Shown in pieces: positions 9,842 to 19,594 of a stretch of 64,000 bases of DNA; the first letter of the stretch is position 1, and each line of letters starts with the position of its first letter. Made by a program: the position numbers and the translations under genes. The stretch spans positions 95,001 through 159,000 of the forward strand of contig NC_018327.1 in the NCBI RefSeq assembly GCF_000234665.1. The letters run 5' to 3'. The notes below the pieces were generated by a model. That model did no database searches, had not been told where the DNA came from, and saw only the letters and a list, made by a program, of their open reading frames with translations. The stretch comes from Leishmania mexicana MHOM/GT/2001/U1103 (lineage: Eukaryota > Euglenozoa > Kinetoplastea > Trypanosomatida > Trypanosomatidae).

Positions 9842-10837
9842 ATGCGCTTCAAAGCGACCCTCAAGGACGCCAAGGGCCTGCTTGGTGTTCTGCAGGTGTG
9901 CCGCAGTATCCAACGCGACTGCATCGTGCGCCTGCAGTCAGAGCGCATCCGCTTCTTCTCGAACACGAACGCCGCAGATGGGGTGCAGGTGTGGATGCGA
10001 TGCCAGTCGTCGTTTCTCTTCTCCGAGATGGTCTGCGACTCCGGCTACGATGAGCACTCCATCACGTGCGAGGTGCTCGACCTCGCACAGCTCATCCACA
10101 TCGTAAAGCAGGCAGAGACGCGCGATCGATCTCACCAAGGGACCACCTCGCGTGTGCAGGTGCGGCTGGCCCGCAACGGGCGGTATCCATTGTGGCGGGT
10201 AGCCATGCAGGGACTCTCTGGTCAGCCAGACCTGAGCTTTGACGTTCCGCTGCGCATCCTCGGGGACCGCGAAATCCAAAGTCTGTCTCCGCCACCGCTA
10301 GAGAGGCAGCACCTGCAGATTCTGGTGCCAGACATGCTAGAGCTTACCACCTTTATTGACAAGCTGAAGAACACGGCAGCCGATAGCGTCACCTTTTCGG
10401 CGCGCGTGCTGATGCCGCCGACGCCGCGGCACGGCACAGAGGACGGCGAGGCCGAAGACGCCGATGATGGGGCGGGGGTGCGCCGGGGGGTGAAGCGGCC
10501 GCGCGACAAGGACACGCTACCACTGGCGAGCCTTCTCATCTACGCCGAGCACTTCATGGCGCGCTTCTCTCTCAAGTACGAGGCGGTCGAACTGGTGGAG
10601 CAGCCGGAGAGGGAAGACGATGATGACGGTGACGATGATGACGGCGGTGCCGTGGATGACGTTCGCGTGGCTACTGTCATGGTCGAGACGCGGAAGTTCG
10701 CGCGCTTCTTTTCGGCTGTGAAGGAGCTGGACCCGATGAAGATGTGCATGTACTTGGTGGACCACCGAGCACTCGTGCTTAGCGTGTTCGCAGTTGGGAA
10801 CACCGCGATGGTGGCCTATATCCCCGCAAGAGCGTAG
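9842..10837 (+). CDS. HUS1: HUS1-like checkpoint clamp subunit (9-1-1 complex)
   Basis: HUS1 joins RAD9 and RAD1 in the PCNA-like 9-1-1 sliding clamp, which is loaded at stalled or damaged replication sites and signals to ATR; Leishmania HUS1 has been tied to replication-stress tolerance. The 331-residue product begins M-R-F-K-A, aligning with the M-K-F-R-A start of animal HUS1. It continues with the CRSIQ / LRIS-like strand, a VxVWMRC segment (compare VSMWCEL), a central ILVPDMLEL segment, a VETRKFARFF segment (compare VDIRKFLQFL) and the terminal YIPA(R)A (compare YFIPAL). Two insertions stand out: about residues 195-220 (acidic, then KRPRDKD, a possible nuclear signal) and about residues 255-275 (Asp/Gly-rich). 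The start at 9842 was chosen because it coincides with the family's N-terminus, although the frame is open to 9185. Confidence 0.85.
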   Translation: MRFKATLKDAKGLLGVLQVCRSIQRDCIVRLQSERIRFFSNTNAADGVQVWMRCQSSFLFSEMVCDSGYDEHSITCEVLDLAQLIHIVKQAETRDRSHQGTTSRVQVRLARNGRYPLWRVAMQGLSGQPDLSFDVPLRILGDREIQSLSPPPLERQHLQILVPDMLELTTFIDKLKNTAADSVTFSARVLMPPTPRHGTEDGEAEDADDGAGVRRGVKRPRDKDTLPLASLLIYAEHFMARFSLKYEAVELVEQPEREDDDDGDDDDGGAVDDVRVATVMVETRKFARFFSAVKELDPMKMCMYLVDHRALVLSVFAVGNTAMVAYIPARA

Positions 10838-11260
10838 CGGGCTCCAGATACAGGAAGCTGGAAGAGTGCGAACATGCGCCTGCGTGCGTGCTTACCATCA
10901 AGGCGCGATGCAGACAAAGCGTGTCAGCGCCTCACTGCTGCTGCTTCCATTGTATCCTCCCCTCCTCTACACACGTCGAGAAACTGAATGGCGGCCCAAG
11001 TCCGTAACGGAGGGTGTCGAGGTGAGATGGAGATGCAGTGGAGCAGCCGCGCTGATGGAGACATCCTCTGCGAACGTGCACCGCAAAGGACACGCACGGC
11101 AGTCGACGCCCCCTCCCATCCCAACGATGGCAGCCCTCACTACTCGGGGAGAGCCCTCCAGCTGAAAGCACACAGACACCCATCCCTTCATAGTTGCGTC
11201 TGCTAAGTCATTCATCTTACGCCTCTTCAGCACCTCTTCCACCCTCGTCGCAGATGCTCG

Positions 11261-11279
11261 ACACACACACACACACACA
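11261..11279 (+). repeat. (CA)n microsatellite
   Basis: Nine to ten AC dinucleotides in the HUS1-TrpRS intergenic region. Confidence 0.9.
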
Positions 11280-11407
11280 GATCATTGCCCGCGCCTTAAA
11301 AAAACCTCGAGCGGTCAGACACCGGTGTACGTATGTGCCCTTGTGGCCTCGTCATCTAGTGCGGGGTGGCTGATGCATCTGTATGGGCCCTCTCCTCGCT
11401 TCCGAAT

Positions 11408-11442
11408 TCTCCTTGTCCTTCCCCCCTCCCCCCTCCCTAAAG
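11408..11442 (+). promoter_or_regulatory. predicted spliced-leader acceptor (pyrimidine tract + AG)
   Basis: A long C/T tract with the first downstream AG at 11441-11442, 135 bases before the ATG at 11577. This matches the usual signal for trans-splicing of the spliced leader in trypanosomatids. It is predicted from composition only. Confidence 0.5.
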
Positions 11443-11576
11443 AGGTGGGGCCGTGTCTTCGTGGGCTTGTCCGGGTCACAGCGCAGCCAGCTTTCCGCAT
11501 TCACCGACCGCTGTCTTTTCTCGTCCCAGACACCCCCTCCAAATCCGCAACGCAGCGCCTCTCTGCACTGCGTTCT

Positions 11577-13049
11577 ATGCGTCGCTTCACCTGCTGGCCA
11601 TGGAATTTGCGCGCCGGTTCATGTGCGTCCGCAGCACTGCACAACGCAGCCGCGTGCTCTGGCCGCGCTAGTGATCCTAGCGAGCCTGCCCAACACACCA
11701 GAGACGGTGATGCCGGTGCGGAGGACGTCATCACCCCATGGGTGGTGACCGCCAAGGGCCCGCAGGGTATCAACTACGACCGGGTGCTGACCACATTTAA
11801 AGCGGAGCGTATGGACGACGGTGCGCGTCAGCACATGCGCGATGTCATGGCCAAGTGCCGCAAGCGGACCGTGACCACCACCCCATCCGCTAACGCCGAG
11901 GTCGTCGCGACCCCCGATTTGGCTACCGTGCCATCTGGAGATGCGGCACCGCAGGCCGCCGCGTCTCCTGCCATGCCGCAGCGGCAGCAGCCACCACCAC
12001 TGGGGCTTCACCACTTCTTCAGCCGCGACATCGCCTTCTCACACCGCGATTTGCACAAGGCACTTGTGGATATCGAGGCTTCCATCAAAACAGGAGAGCG
12101 CTCTGTCTTCCTCTACACTGGCCGTGGCCCCAGCGCTGGCACCATGCACTTGGGCCATGTGCTGCCCTTCATGCTAACCAAGTACCTCCAAGACGTCTTT
12201 GACCTTCCGCTCGTTATACAAATCACAGATGACGAAAAGTTCCTCTTTCGCGACGTCCCCTTTGAGGGCGCGAAGGCGGATGAGCTCATCCGCAGCAACA
12301 TCAAGGATATCATCGCCTTCGACTTCAGCCCGCGCCACACCTTCATATTCCGCAACACGCACTACATGGGCCACATGTACCCGACAGTGCTCCGTCTGCA
12401 GCGTAGCATGACAGGCAACGCAGTGAAGCACACGCTCGGCATCACAGACAACGATAACGTCGGCAAGCTCGCCTTTCCTGCCACCCAGGCTGCTCCGTGC
12501 TTCAGCACCGCTTTCCGTCGTGTTCTGCAGAACGGCGACAGGCCGATGCGGTGCCTGATTCCCTGCGCCATTGATCAGGACCCTTTCTTCGTTCTCACCC
12601 GCGCCGCCGCGCTGCGGCTGAAGCAGCTACCACCGGCCCTGCTTCACACCAAGTTCCTGCCGGCGCTCAAAGGCTTGGAACACAAGATGAGCAGCAGTGC
12701 AGAGGAGAACGGCGTCATTACCCTACATGACACAGATAAGCAGGTGCGTAAGAAGCTACGCCGCGCCTTCTCGGGCGGCTGCGCCACCCTAGAGCAGATG
12801 CAAGAGACGGGCGCCAACCTGGAGGTGGATGTGGCATACCAGTACCTGCGGTTCTTCTGCCCTGATGACACACTCTTCGCCGACGTGACGCAGCGCTACC
12901 GTAGCGGCACCCTGAATAGCGGAGAGGTGAAGGATCTGGCGGCGGATTGCATCATCCGTGAGGTGCTGCACAATTGGCGGGAGCGGCGTGCGACGGTGAC
13001 GGACGATGACGTGATGGAGTTCTGCAGTATCCGCGACATTCTTCTCTGA
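11577..13049 (+). CDS. tryptophanyl-tRNA synthetase with N-terminal extension
   Basis: Class I aminoacyl-tRNA synthetase of the eukaryotic/archaeal TrpRS type, 490 residues; it charges tRNA-Trp using ATP. The HIGH-type motif HLGH is at residues 191-194, preceded by the GRGPSAG segment, and the KMSSS loop is at 370-374. The DQDPFF segment and ITDDEKF segment typical of eukaryotic TrpRS are present. The N-terminal 35 or so residues are rich in Arg, Ser, Ala and Cys with no acidic residue, resembling a mitochondrial presequence. Trypanosoma brucei uses two TrpRS enzymes, one mitochondrial and specialised for the imported, edited tRNA-Trp; this copy could be that isozyme, but I cannot settle it. 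The frame is open to 11325; the ATG at 11577 follows a strong acceptor signal. Confidence 0.93.
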   Translation: MRRFTCWPWNLRAGSCASAALHNAAACSGRASDPSEPAQHTRDGDAGAEDVITPWVVTAKGPQGINYDRVLTTFKAERMDDGARQHMRDVMAKCRKRTVTTTPSANAEVVATPDLATVPSGDAAPQAAASPAMPQRQQPPPLGLHHFFSRDIAFSHRDLHKALVDIEASIKTGERSVFLYTGRGPSAGTMHLGHVLPFMLTKYLQDVFDLPLVIQITDDEKFLFRDVPFEGAKADELIRSNIKDIIAFDFSPRHTFIFRNTHYMGHMYPTVLRLQRSMTGNAVKHTLGITDNDNVGKLAFPATQAAPCFSTAFRRVLQNGDRPMRCLIPCAIDQDPFFVLTRAAALRLKQLPPALLHTKFLPALKGLEHKMSSSAEENGVITLHDTDKQVRKKLRRAFSGGCATLEQMQETGANLEVDVAYQYLRFFCPDDTLFADVTQRYRSGTLNSGEVKDLAADCIIREVLHNWRERRATVTDDDVMEFCSIRDILL

Positions 13050-14336
13050 GCCGTGTCCCACGGATGCCGGGGCGGGGGAGGGAGGGGGGCGTGGTGATGG
13101 TGAAGTCTGTCAGCGTCTGTGAATTTTGTTCGCCCCCCCCCTCCCCTTTGTGCCTCGTTCTGTGGCGGTGACCCCCCACCCAGTCCACTGATCCGGTACA
13201 TGCACTTCTACGCGAGCACACACATATGCGCACATTGGCGGCGGCGAAGTGAGCAGCTATGCATGGGGAGAGGGGGGAGGGGCAAGAGCGCCAGAGGACC
13301 ACAGGTGCATCTGGCGGGGGGGCGATAGAGCGTCGCGCCGCCTGGAGAGACAGAAACGCGAAGGGATCACAGAATCGTAAAAGGATGCGCAGGGCGAAAA
13401 GAGAGCAAGACGACGCGCAACGCGAGAGCACGGCCACGACAGCTCTCTGCCCTGGGCTGCTCTTGCGGACACAGGTGTGGGGCACATGCGCCCACGTCGG
13501 AGGCAACGCACTGAGAACTAAACAAAAAGGAAGAAAACATGTGTTCTGCGGCTGAGTTGAGGATTTGCAGTGCGCCACAGCCACCTCGCCAGCCTCAAGT
13601 GGGGTGCGCGGGGTTTGGCGAAAAGTCGGGAAGAGCGTCAAAGGTCGCTTCCATTACGTTTTGTCGCGGTCTGTTGTTTTATCTTTTGCGCTGCATTTGC
13701 AGTCGTGCGCGGTGTGCGTACATGCGGGCCAGGCCAACCACTGCCTGCCTGCCTCCCTCCCTCCTTGCACCAGCAACCCGTCGTTACTTTACACACACTC
13801 GCTCACCCTCGACAAGGAGCACTGCACACAGGAGGGATGGGCACTGCGAGTGGCTTGTAGGGCAATCGAGGTGCTGTGAAGGGGAGAAAAGGGAGGAGGG
13901 GCGCTCTCGCTCCCGTTTCCCTACCTCTTCCACCCGCTGCCGCTGTTCACCGCTCACCCTAACGCAGTCTATGGGCGCCGTGCCTTCATCACACCTGTCA
14001 GACCTCTCGTTGTTCTGTTCTCCTCTCCGTCGTCCATTTCTGTGCACCTTTTCATCGGGCCGACTGCTTCGAATATCCCACACACACACGCACGCCGATC
14101 GCTCCCTGCGGGCCCACGCGTCGTTGACTCGTGCGCAGTCGCGTTTGCAGACCGGAGGCGGCGTGAGTGAAGTCTGCATCCGCATCCGTGTCACATATTC
14201 TTTCAGTCTTTTCTCTCTAGTCCAGGAAATCCTCTGTGCCCTGGTGCGGTGTCCGTGCGAGTGCGCGTCAATCAAACGCATCGCCAAGCTGCTGAGGGGG
14301 CGCAGGGGGGGTGCGTGACGCGCAGCCCTCCGCACA
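13050..14336 (+). other. intergenic/UTR region
   Basis: A 1287-base gap. It contains a poly-C run (about 13129-13145), imperfect CTGC/CTCC tetranucleotide repeats (about 13741-13770) and a pyrimidine tract ending in AG at 14219-14220 that probably marks the trans-splice site of the ligase gene. A 259-codon open frame at 13539-14318 overlaps this acceptor, is rich in Arg/Ser/Cys low complexity and is judged non-coding. Confidence 0.6.
14195..14220 (+). promoter_or_regulatory. predicted spliced-leader acceptor
   Basis: A T/C-rich stretch ending CTCTCTAG, with AG at 14219-14220, 117 bases before the ATG at 14337. An internal CAG at 14204-14206 is an alternative. Predicted only. Confidence 0.45.
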
Positions 14337-17300
14337 ATGTCGTCGCCTCCTGAAACGCCGTTCCATACAGGTGCGGTGGTGGCAGCGTCACATGAGAGCG
14401 TTGGCTCGTCGCCGGCAGATGGGTCGTTTTCCGACCTCGCCGCCGCAGACATCTACGGAGGCTTGCAACCTCCCCCGGCGCTCTCGTTGCTTGTACGCAG
14501 CGAAATAAACCCGAGTCACCGCACCAAGGATAACCCCGCCGCAGGAGTGATGGCGACGACTGCTGCCGCGTGGTTGTCGCGCCAATCTCAACTGGCGGTG
14601 CAGGCTACATCGAGCATCACCGCGGCCGGCGGTTCCAGCGAGAACAGCACCGGCAAATCGCTGGTGTCCGTGGTGGACGAGGAGCAGCGCCGCTGCGTGA
14701 ATGCGGCATACCAAATTAGTTTTCACGGAGACGCTCGCGTGAAGCTGAAATCGACAGCGGTGGTGCTGCCCAACGGAGCGTATTTCCTCATCGTCGACCG
14801 CTTTATCAGCGGCAACTGCGACGGCGTCTACGAGAAGAACAAGAAGATGTGGGAGCACATCCCCATTGGACAGGCTCGCGTGTTTGCCCGTACGCCTGCA
14901 GCGGCGCTGACCATCTCGCTGGCTGAGCTGGGCGGATCGGCACAGGTGAACTGCGAAGGCAGCGGTGCAGACACCGCAACGACAGTGGCAGTGAAGCACC
15001 CCCGAAGGTCAGGCTCGCCCATCAACATCGCTGTAAGCTCTTCACCCAAATCGCCTTCAATCGAACCATTGCCGACAGCGAGCGCACTCGGTTCGATAAG
15101 CCAGCCGAATCGATGTGAATATTCGTCGGCACAGCAGCATTCCTTTCACAGTGAGTGGACGCGGGTGGCGACCGCCGTCGGACTTCGCAAGATGGGCCAC
15201 TGGCGCGAGGCGACGAGTGTATTTTCGATCCACAAGGAGGTGTCCAAGAGAGCGATTGCTCTAGAGAAGGTGGACGGCGAGCCTGGCCGCATTGCTGCAT
15301 TTTCGTGGATGGGAGAGCGCTACTGGATCATTGGGTGTCGCTACCAGCACATTGTGACACGGCTCGACGTGCCGGAGACGGACCTGATGCGATACGTGGC
15401 CTCCAGCAGCAGCTCGACTTCTACCTCGTCATCGTCGTCATCTCTCTCTGACGACGCCGCCGTGTCGGCGAAGGTGTCTTCCGCAGGGAAGCCGTCTTCG
15501 TCGTCCCCGATGAACTCGCCCACACAGAACCCTCAGGACTGCGTTGAGCGAGGCAGCGTGCATAGCTTCACCGTCGCAGGCGGCTCCGCGGCGCCGGCCG
15601 GCGCTGGGGCATCGTCGGATGCCGCGTACCTGGACCTGGCGGTTCGCATGGCGCGTCTGTGGCGACGCGTGTTGGAGTCGCTGCGCATCACCACAGAGGA
15701 CCCGACACACACACTCGATGCGGCATCCGCTGGTGAAGCCGCCGCCCACGCGGATGCGCTAATACAGCTGCATGCGTGTGTGGCGGCCGACAACCGCAGC
15801 CTGTGCTTTGATGTCATCATGTCTGGCTGGGAGCGTTTGCAGAGCTTTCTTGTTGCCCGCGACGTCGCGGGTGACGAGTCCATGTCTACCACCTCCACGC
15901 CCGTGTCCTGCACGTCTACCCGCACTTATCGCACCAGCTCCACTGCCTTCATGATGTCATCGACACCCGTGACAGACGCCAGCGGCGCCACCCGTTCCAC
16001 AGTTCCGACGGTGCCGGTTGCCACTCCCCTGTGGTTCTACGCCATCACGTGGGACGCCCCGCTCGACGAGCGCGGGTGGTGCATGGGCGTCGAGGAAGCG
16101 TTTGCCTTCTTTAGGCGCTTCCAGCTGCCGACCGTGCCGAGGTCGGCTGACGTCCAGGTTGGCTCACCCGAGTACGAGGCGCTGCGTCAGTCGGTGCTCT
16201 CGCGCTGCGATACAGCGGGTGCCGTTATGTACGGATCTAACGGGGACGAGGCAGACGGCGCCAAGGCTGCAGTGGTGGTGCAAGTGTGGAAGTGCCGTGC
16301 GTACCCGCATTCGCTCGAGCGAGTCGTGCAGGAGTACGTCGTCACCCATCGTCTCTGTGGCGAGCCGCTGCGGTGCAAGGTGAAAAAGAAAGTGAGCAGC
16401 CTCTCCCGCGAGACTCGGCTGTGCATCAAGCAATGGGAACTACACCGACTCCCCTTCCTGCTCGACTTCGCGCTCTGGCTACACCGGGAGAAGTACATCA
16501 CCCCGTCGACTGACCTCGTCGCGCTCAAGGTCATACGGGGCCACTGGCTTTCATACCAAGAGCGGTTCGAGAAGATGCTGGAGGCGCAGCTGCGGCTGCG
16601 ACATCGTGGCTCTAGTCGACATGGGACGACCGCATCTGCGCTGGAGGCGGTGCGCGGCAGCCCCGGAGCCCGCGCCAACACCGCCAACGGCATGCGTAGT
16701 AGCGCGAGGTCTGACGCCGAAGATGCAGACGTGCAGAATGGCGATCGCGCTTTTCAGCAGCAGGACGAGGCGCCGTCGCAGGACGCAGAGTGTCTCGACC
16801 CGATTATGCTGGTCGGTCCACAAGGCTGCGGAAAGTCCACTATGGCTCGCATCTTGTACGCTCTCTTGGAGGAGGCAGGCGCAGCACCGCGCTGGCTCAA
16901 CCAGGACGAGGTTGGAAGTCGGTCCGCTTACCTGGCCGCGATACGGCGCGCCGTGACGCAGGGCAGCTACAGCCATCTGTTGCTTGATAAGATGAACCTA
17001 GACGACAAGTCGCGTTCCGACTACGCCGCCGCGGGCGTTAAACCAGTCCTTGTCGTTGCCTGGACACACAGCGAAGGTGTGGAGGCGATGGTGGAGGCGT
17101 GCTACGAGAGGGTGGTGAAACGCGGCGTGCGTCATCGCACCTTCTGCACCGAGGATGTGAAGCCGCTGCGCCCCCTGCCGTCGTCCATATCCTCGCGCTC
17201 GCCGGAGCTGGGCCCGGCGGTCTTGCCGCTGCTGCAGAACGGCATCACCTCCCTCGGTGGCAGCGCCGGCACCCCAGAGGCGCCGTCAGTCAGCGCGTCC

Positions 17301-18254
17301 TTCTCCATGACCAGCGTGGGCCACTATGGGTCTTCGCCCAACGTGCCATCCCTCCCTGAGCGTCAGTCGCCGCCACCATCGTCGCGGCTGCACGGCATTT
17401 TACAGACTAGCGCAAAACGGTATCAGGTGCCGGCCAACGTACCGTTGGTCGAGCTCGACGTGACGTGGAGCTGCGAACAGATGGTGGCGGCCGTTTGGGA
17501 GGCGCTCCGAGACCGGGGCACGTGCGTCCTGCCGCCACTGGCCGAGCTGAACGTGATGGCCGCTATGCAGACCGCCTACGCGTACGAACAGCTGCTGGAG
17601 ACGTATCCGTCCCGCGTGGCGAGTGCGGTTCTGCGAGGCTCTTCGACCGGCGTCGTGCTGCAGCAGCTGAGTCTTGTCCAGCCGCCGCTCATCATTCCCA
17701 AGACGCAGCGACTGCAGCCCCATGCTGAGATACTCCTTCACAACTTCTGCCTGCATCCCAGTCCAACGGCGTTGGTGCGGTACGCTGGCCAGGTGGGGCG
17801 CACGCGTCGCATGACCGTGCAGGCGGTGGTGTCCAACTCGAAGGTGGTGATGCTTTTGATCCTGGGGCCAACCGAAACCGCCGCCGCGGACTCGGCTACG
17901 TGCACCGCAACGCTTGGGGAGGGCGAGGCAGCGGTGGCGCCTCTGCATGCGGGCGCAACGCAGCCTGCTCTGTATGATTCGCCTTTACACAATTCCAGCG
18001 GAGAGGCGGCGGCGATTGGGAAAGGTGACACAGGCGCCTCTGCCGCCTCAGTAGCGGAAGATCTGAGTTGCATCGATGCGCGCCCCATGCAGGAACACTT
18101 TGCGGTCCTTGCAAAAGCCAAGGTTACGTCCGACTACTGCGAAGAGCTCGCGCAGCGCGTGCGCGATGACCCGGATGCGGATCCGTACTGCGCGGTGCGG
18201 TGGCTGTCACCACCGCTGGAAATGGACTTTGCCGTCACGCTCCTCTTGCCGTAG
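14337..18254 (+). CDS. TRL1: Trl1-like tRNA ligase: RNA ligase plus P-loop kinase
   Basis: A 1305-residue protein that reads as a fungal/protist-type tRNA splicing ligase, the enzyme that heals and joins tRNA exons after intron removal. The N-terminal half carries a nucleotidyltransferase motif I, K-V-D-G with Lys311 as predicted AMP-accepting residue, after a GHWREA segment. The candidates for motifs IV and V are the GAVMYG segment and the VWKCRAYPHS segment. A P-loop kinase domain follows, with Walker A GPQGCGKST at 827-835 and an LLLDKMNLDD segment, as in Trl1 kinase. The C-terminal 350 residues could be the cyclic phosphodiesterase module, but I do not see the paired HxT motifs. Ser/Ala/Gly-rich insertions make it longer than the yeast enzyme (827 residues). 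The ATG at 14337 is the first in frame after the acceptor. Confidence 0.7.
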   Translation: MSSPPETPFHTGAVVAASHESVGSSPADGSFSDLAAADIYGGLQPPPALSLLVRSEINPSHRTKDNPAAGVMATTAAAWLSRQSQLAVQATSSITAAGGSSENSTGKSLVSVVDEEQRRCVNAAYQISFHGDARVKLKSTAVVLPNGAYFLIVDRFISGNCDGVYEKNKKMWEHIPIGQARVFARTPAAALTISLAELGGSAQVNCEGSGADTATTVAVKHPRRSGSPINIAVSSSPKSPSIEPLPTASALGSISQPNRCEYSSAQQHSFHSEWTRVATAVGLRKMGHWREATSVFSIHKEVSKRAIALEKVDGEPGRIAAFSWMGERYWIIGCRYQHIVTRLDVPETDLMRYVASSSSSTSTSSSSSSLSDDAAVSAKVSSAGKPSSSSPMNSPTQNPQDCVERGSVHSFTVAGGSAAPAGAGASSDAAYLDLAVRMARLWRRVLESLRITTEDPTHTLDAASAGEAAAHADALIQLHACVAADNRSLCFDVIMSGWERLQSFLVARDVAGDESMSTTSTPVSCTSTRTYRTSSTAFMMSSTPVTDASGATRSTVPTVPVATPLWFYAITWDAPLDERGWCMGVEEAFAFFRRFQLPTVPRSADVQVGSPEYEALRQSVLSRCDTAGAVMYGSNGDEADGAKAAVVVQVWKCRAYPHSLERVVQEYVVTHRLCGEPLRCKVKKKVSSLSRETRLCIKQWELHRLPFLLDFALWLHREKYITPSTDLVALKVIRGHWLSYQERFEKMLEAQLRLRHRGSSRHGTTASALEAVRGSPGARANTANGMRSSARSDAEDADVQNGDRAFQQQDEAPSQDAECLDPIMLVGPQGCGKSTMARILYALLEEAGAAPRWLNQDEVGSRSAYLAAIRRAVTQGSYSHLLLDKMNLDDKSRSDYAAAGVKPVLVVAWTHSEGVEAMVEACYERVVKRGVRHRTFCTEDVKPLRPLPSSISSRSPELGPAVLPLLQNGITSLGGSAGTPEAPSVSASFSMTSVGHYGSSPNVPSLPERQSPPPSSRLHGILQTSAKRYQVPANVPLVELDVTWSCEQMVAAVWEALRDRGTCVLPPLAELNVMAAMQTAYAYEQLLETYPSRVASAVLRGSSTGVVLQQLSLVQPPLIIPKTQRLQPHAEILLHNFCLHPSPTALVRYAGQVGRTRRMTVQAVVSNSKVVMLLILGPTETAAADSATCTATLGEGEAAVAPLHAGATQPALYDSPLHNSSGEAAAIGKGDTGASAASVAEDLSCIDARPMQEHFAVLAKAKVTSDYCEELAQRVRDDPDADPYCAVRWLSPPLEMDFAVTLLLP

Positions 18255-19594
18255 GGAGAGAGATGCGTTTGCGTTGAGGCAATAGATGGAGCAGGCTGAT
18301 GTCGGTGAGGGCTGGTCTGACCCCGCTAGTGCGCCTGTACATGTGTGCATCGAAGGTGATACGTTTTCGGGGGAGGGAGGGGCGATCGGAGCTGCTACGC
18401 ACACGCACACGCACATGATTGTTTCCTACCAGTGCCCACTTTATCGCGATCGCCGTCACCCCGACGCCGCAACCCCCTCTACGAACCACCCTGTCTGTCT
18501 GTACACGTGCCTGGGTCGGTGGAGATTGGGCTGCCAACATCGTTTCGCTTACCTTACCATCGAGGACGTCAGTTTTTCGAATTACTTCATGCGTCTATTT
18601 CTCTGTCGTAGAACACCATGGGCTCAGCTTCTCTCCCATTCTGCTCTGTGGCCCTGGCGCGGGCCCCACACCGCGTGGTGCGAGGCAGCCCTAGGCACGA
18701 GCGTTGCAGCAGTGCGCCGCCCCAGGCAGCTGAGAGCATGAACGCCTCATCGAACTCTACCCACCAACACGCCGCCTTGCAGCCGCTCCTGCCATCACGC
18801 CGGTCGCCACCCCTGGCGCATCCCTCTCGGGGCGGCACGCACGCTCCCCACCACACCGGCAAGCCGTGTGTGAGGAGGGGAGGGGGGATACGCTTCAGTC
18901 ACGCGGACGCTCTGCACATCACACGGACGGCACGAGCGTGTGCTCACTGTCGCGTGCCGCTCTCCCACGCACCGTCATCCAGGACCTCACCGCCGACATC
19001 AGCAGCGATGGCTCTCACTGGCCTCGCCATGTCGTAGGCACTCGACCCTGTCAGCACCAGAAGTGGTTCGGCATGGGCCGGGGCTAGGATGGCCGCCTGG
19101 AATCTCCCCACCGAGAGCAGGCGCACACTTGGCCCTGACGCCACGCACTGAGAGGTGTGCCACGTCATCAGGGAGGGTGAGGTCGGCAGCAGAAGAGGCC
19201 ACGATGGCACTTCTGCGGCTTCTATTTTTCGTCGACCTCTCGAAACGTGTGCGCCTCTGTGCTACGGCAAGCAATGATAGTTGTGCGATACGTGCCAAGC
19301 GGTCAGCCACAGCCCGCACGTGCCGTTCACTGTACCACTGAGGAGGCACCAGAAGACGCTGGTGCTCGCCAGTCGTTGAAAGTGTGCCCACGTGCCAGGG
19401 TCATCGCAACGAAAGGCTGGCCGTATGCAGATCCCTACCGACAGCTGCGCACCGTGTGCAGACTCATCCTCAATGCAACGCCTGTCAGCTCCTTCTCCGT
19501 CTCCCCTCTCTCGTGCTTCACGCAGTCGCGGATCTCCGCACAGACAAGCTCATCGGCTACGCATACACATATACCCCCGAACGTGCGCGTGGCA
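18255..19594 (+). other. intergenic/UTR region with inverted SIDER2-like element
   Basis: A 1340-base gap that contains CACACG-rich DNA near 18400-18416 and the 548 bp retroposon copy A (18623-19170), so the 3' UTR of the ligase mRNA probably includes it. The rest shows only low-complexity sequence. The frame of the downstream gene is open back to 19247, but the codons before 19595 look like UTR. Confidence 0.65.
18623..19170 (-). mobile_element. SIDER2-like retroposon copy A, arm of a 548 bp inverted repeat
   Basis: Reverse-complemented, this segment reads collinearly with 25449-25996 over its full 548 bases. The frames translated through both copies are identical over more than 120 codons, and I found no mismatch while reading. 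Similarity decays beyond each edge (a weak match continues to about 18588 on one side). Its start motif TGATGACGTGG (on the minus strand) recurs in copies near 1847 and 61474. Length, degenerate non-coding nature and 3' UTR location fit the Leishmania SIDER2 family. The minus sign means only that it is opposite to the other three copies. Confidence 0.8.

Larger units (their letters stand above)
10838..11576 (+). other. intergenic/UTR region
   Basis: A 739-base gap containing a (CA)n run (11261-11279) and a 30-base pyrimidine tract (about 11408-11437) followed by the first AG at 11441-11442, a good candidate trans-splice signal for the downstream synthetase. No gene is supported. Confidence 0.65.

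Noticed and set aside
13539..14318. 259-codon plus-strand frame before the ligase gene
   Set aside because: It spans the predicted trans-splice acceptor at 14220, is compositionally biased, shows no conserved pattern and looks like UTR.
18618..19037. Open frames inside the retroposon copies (also 25582-25971 and 61606-62280, minus)
   Set aside because: Identical peptides from A and B reflect DNA identity of the repeat, not selection on protein; SIDER elements are non-coding.
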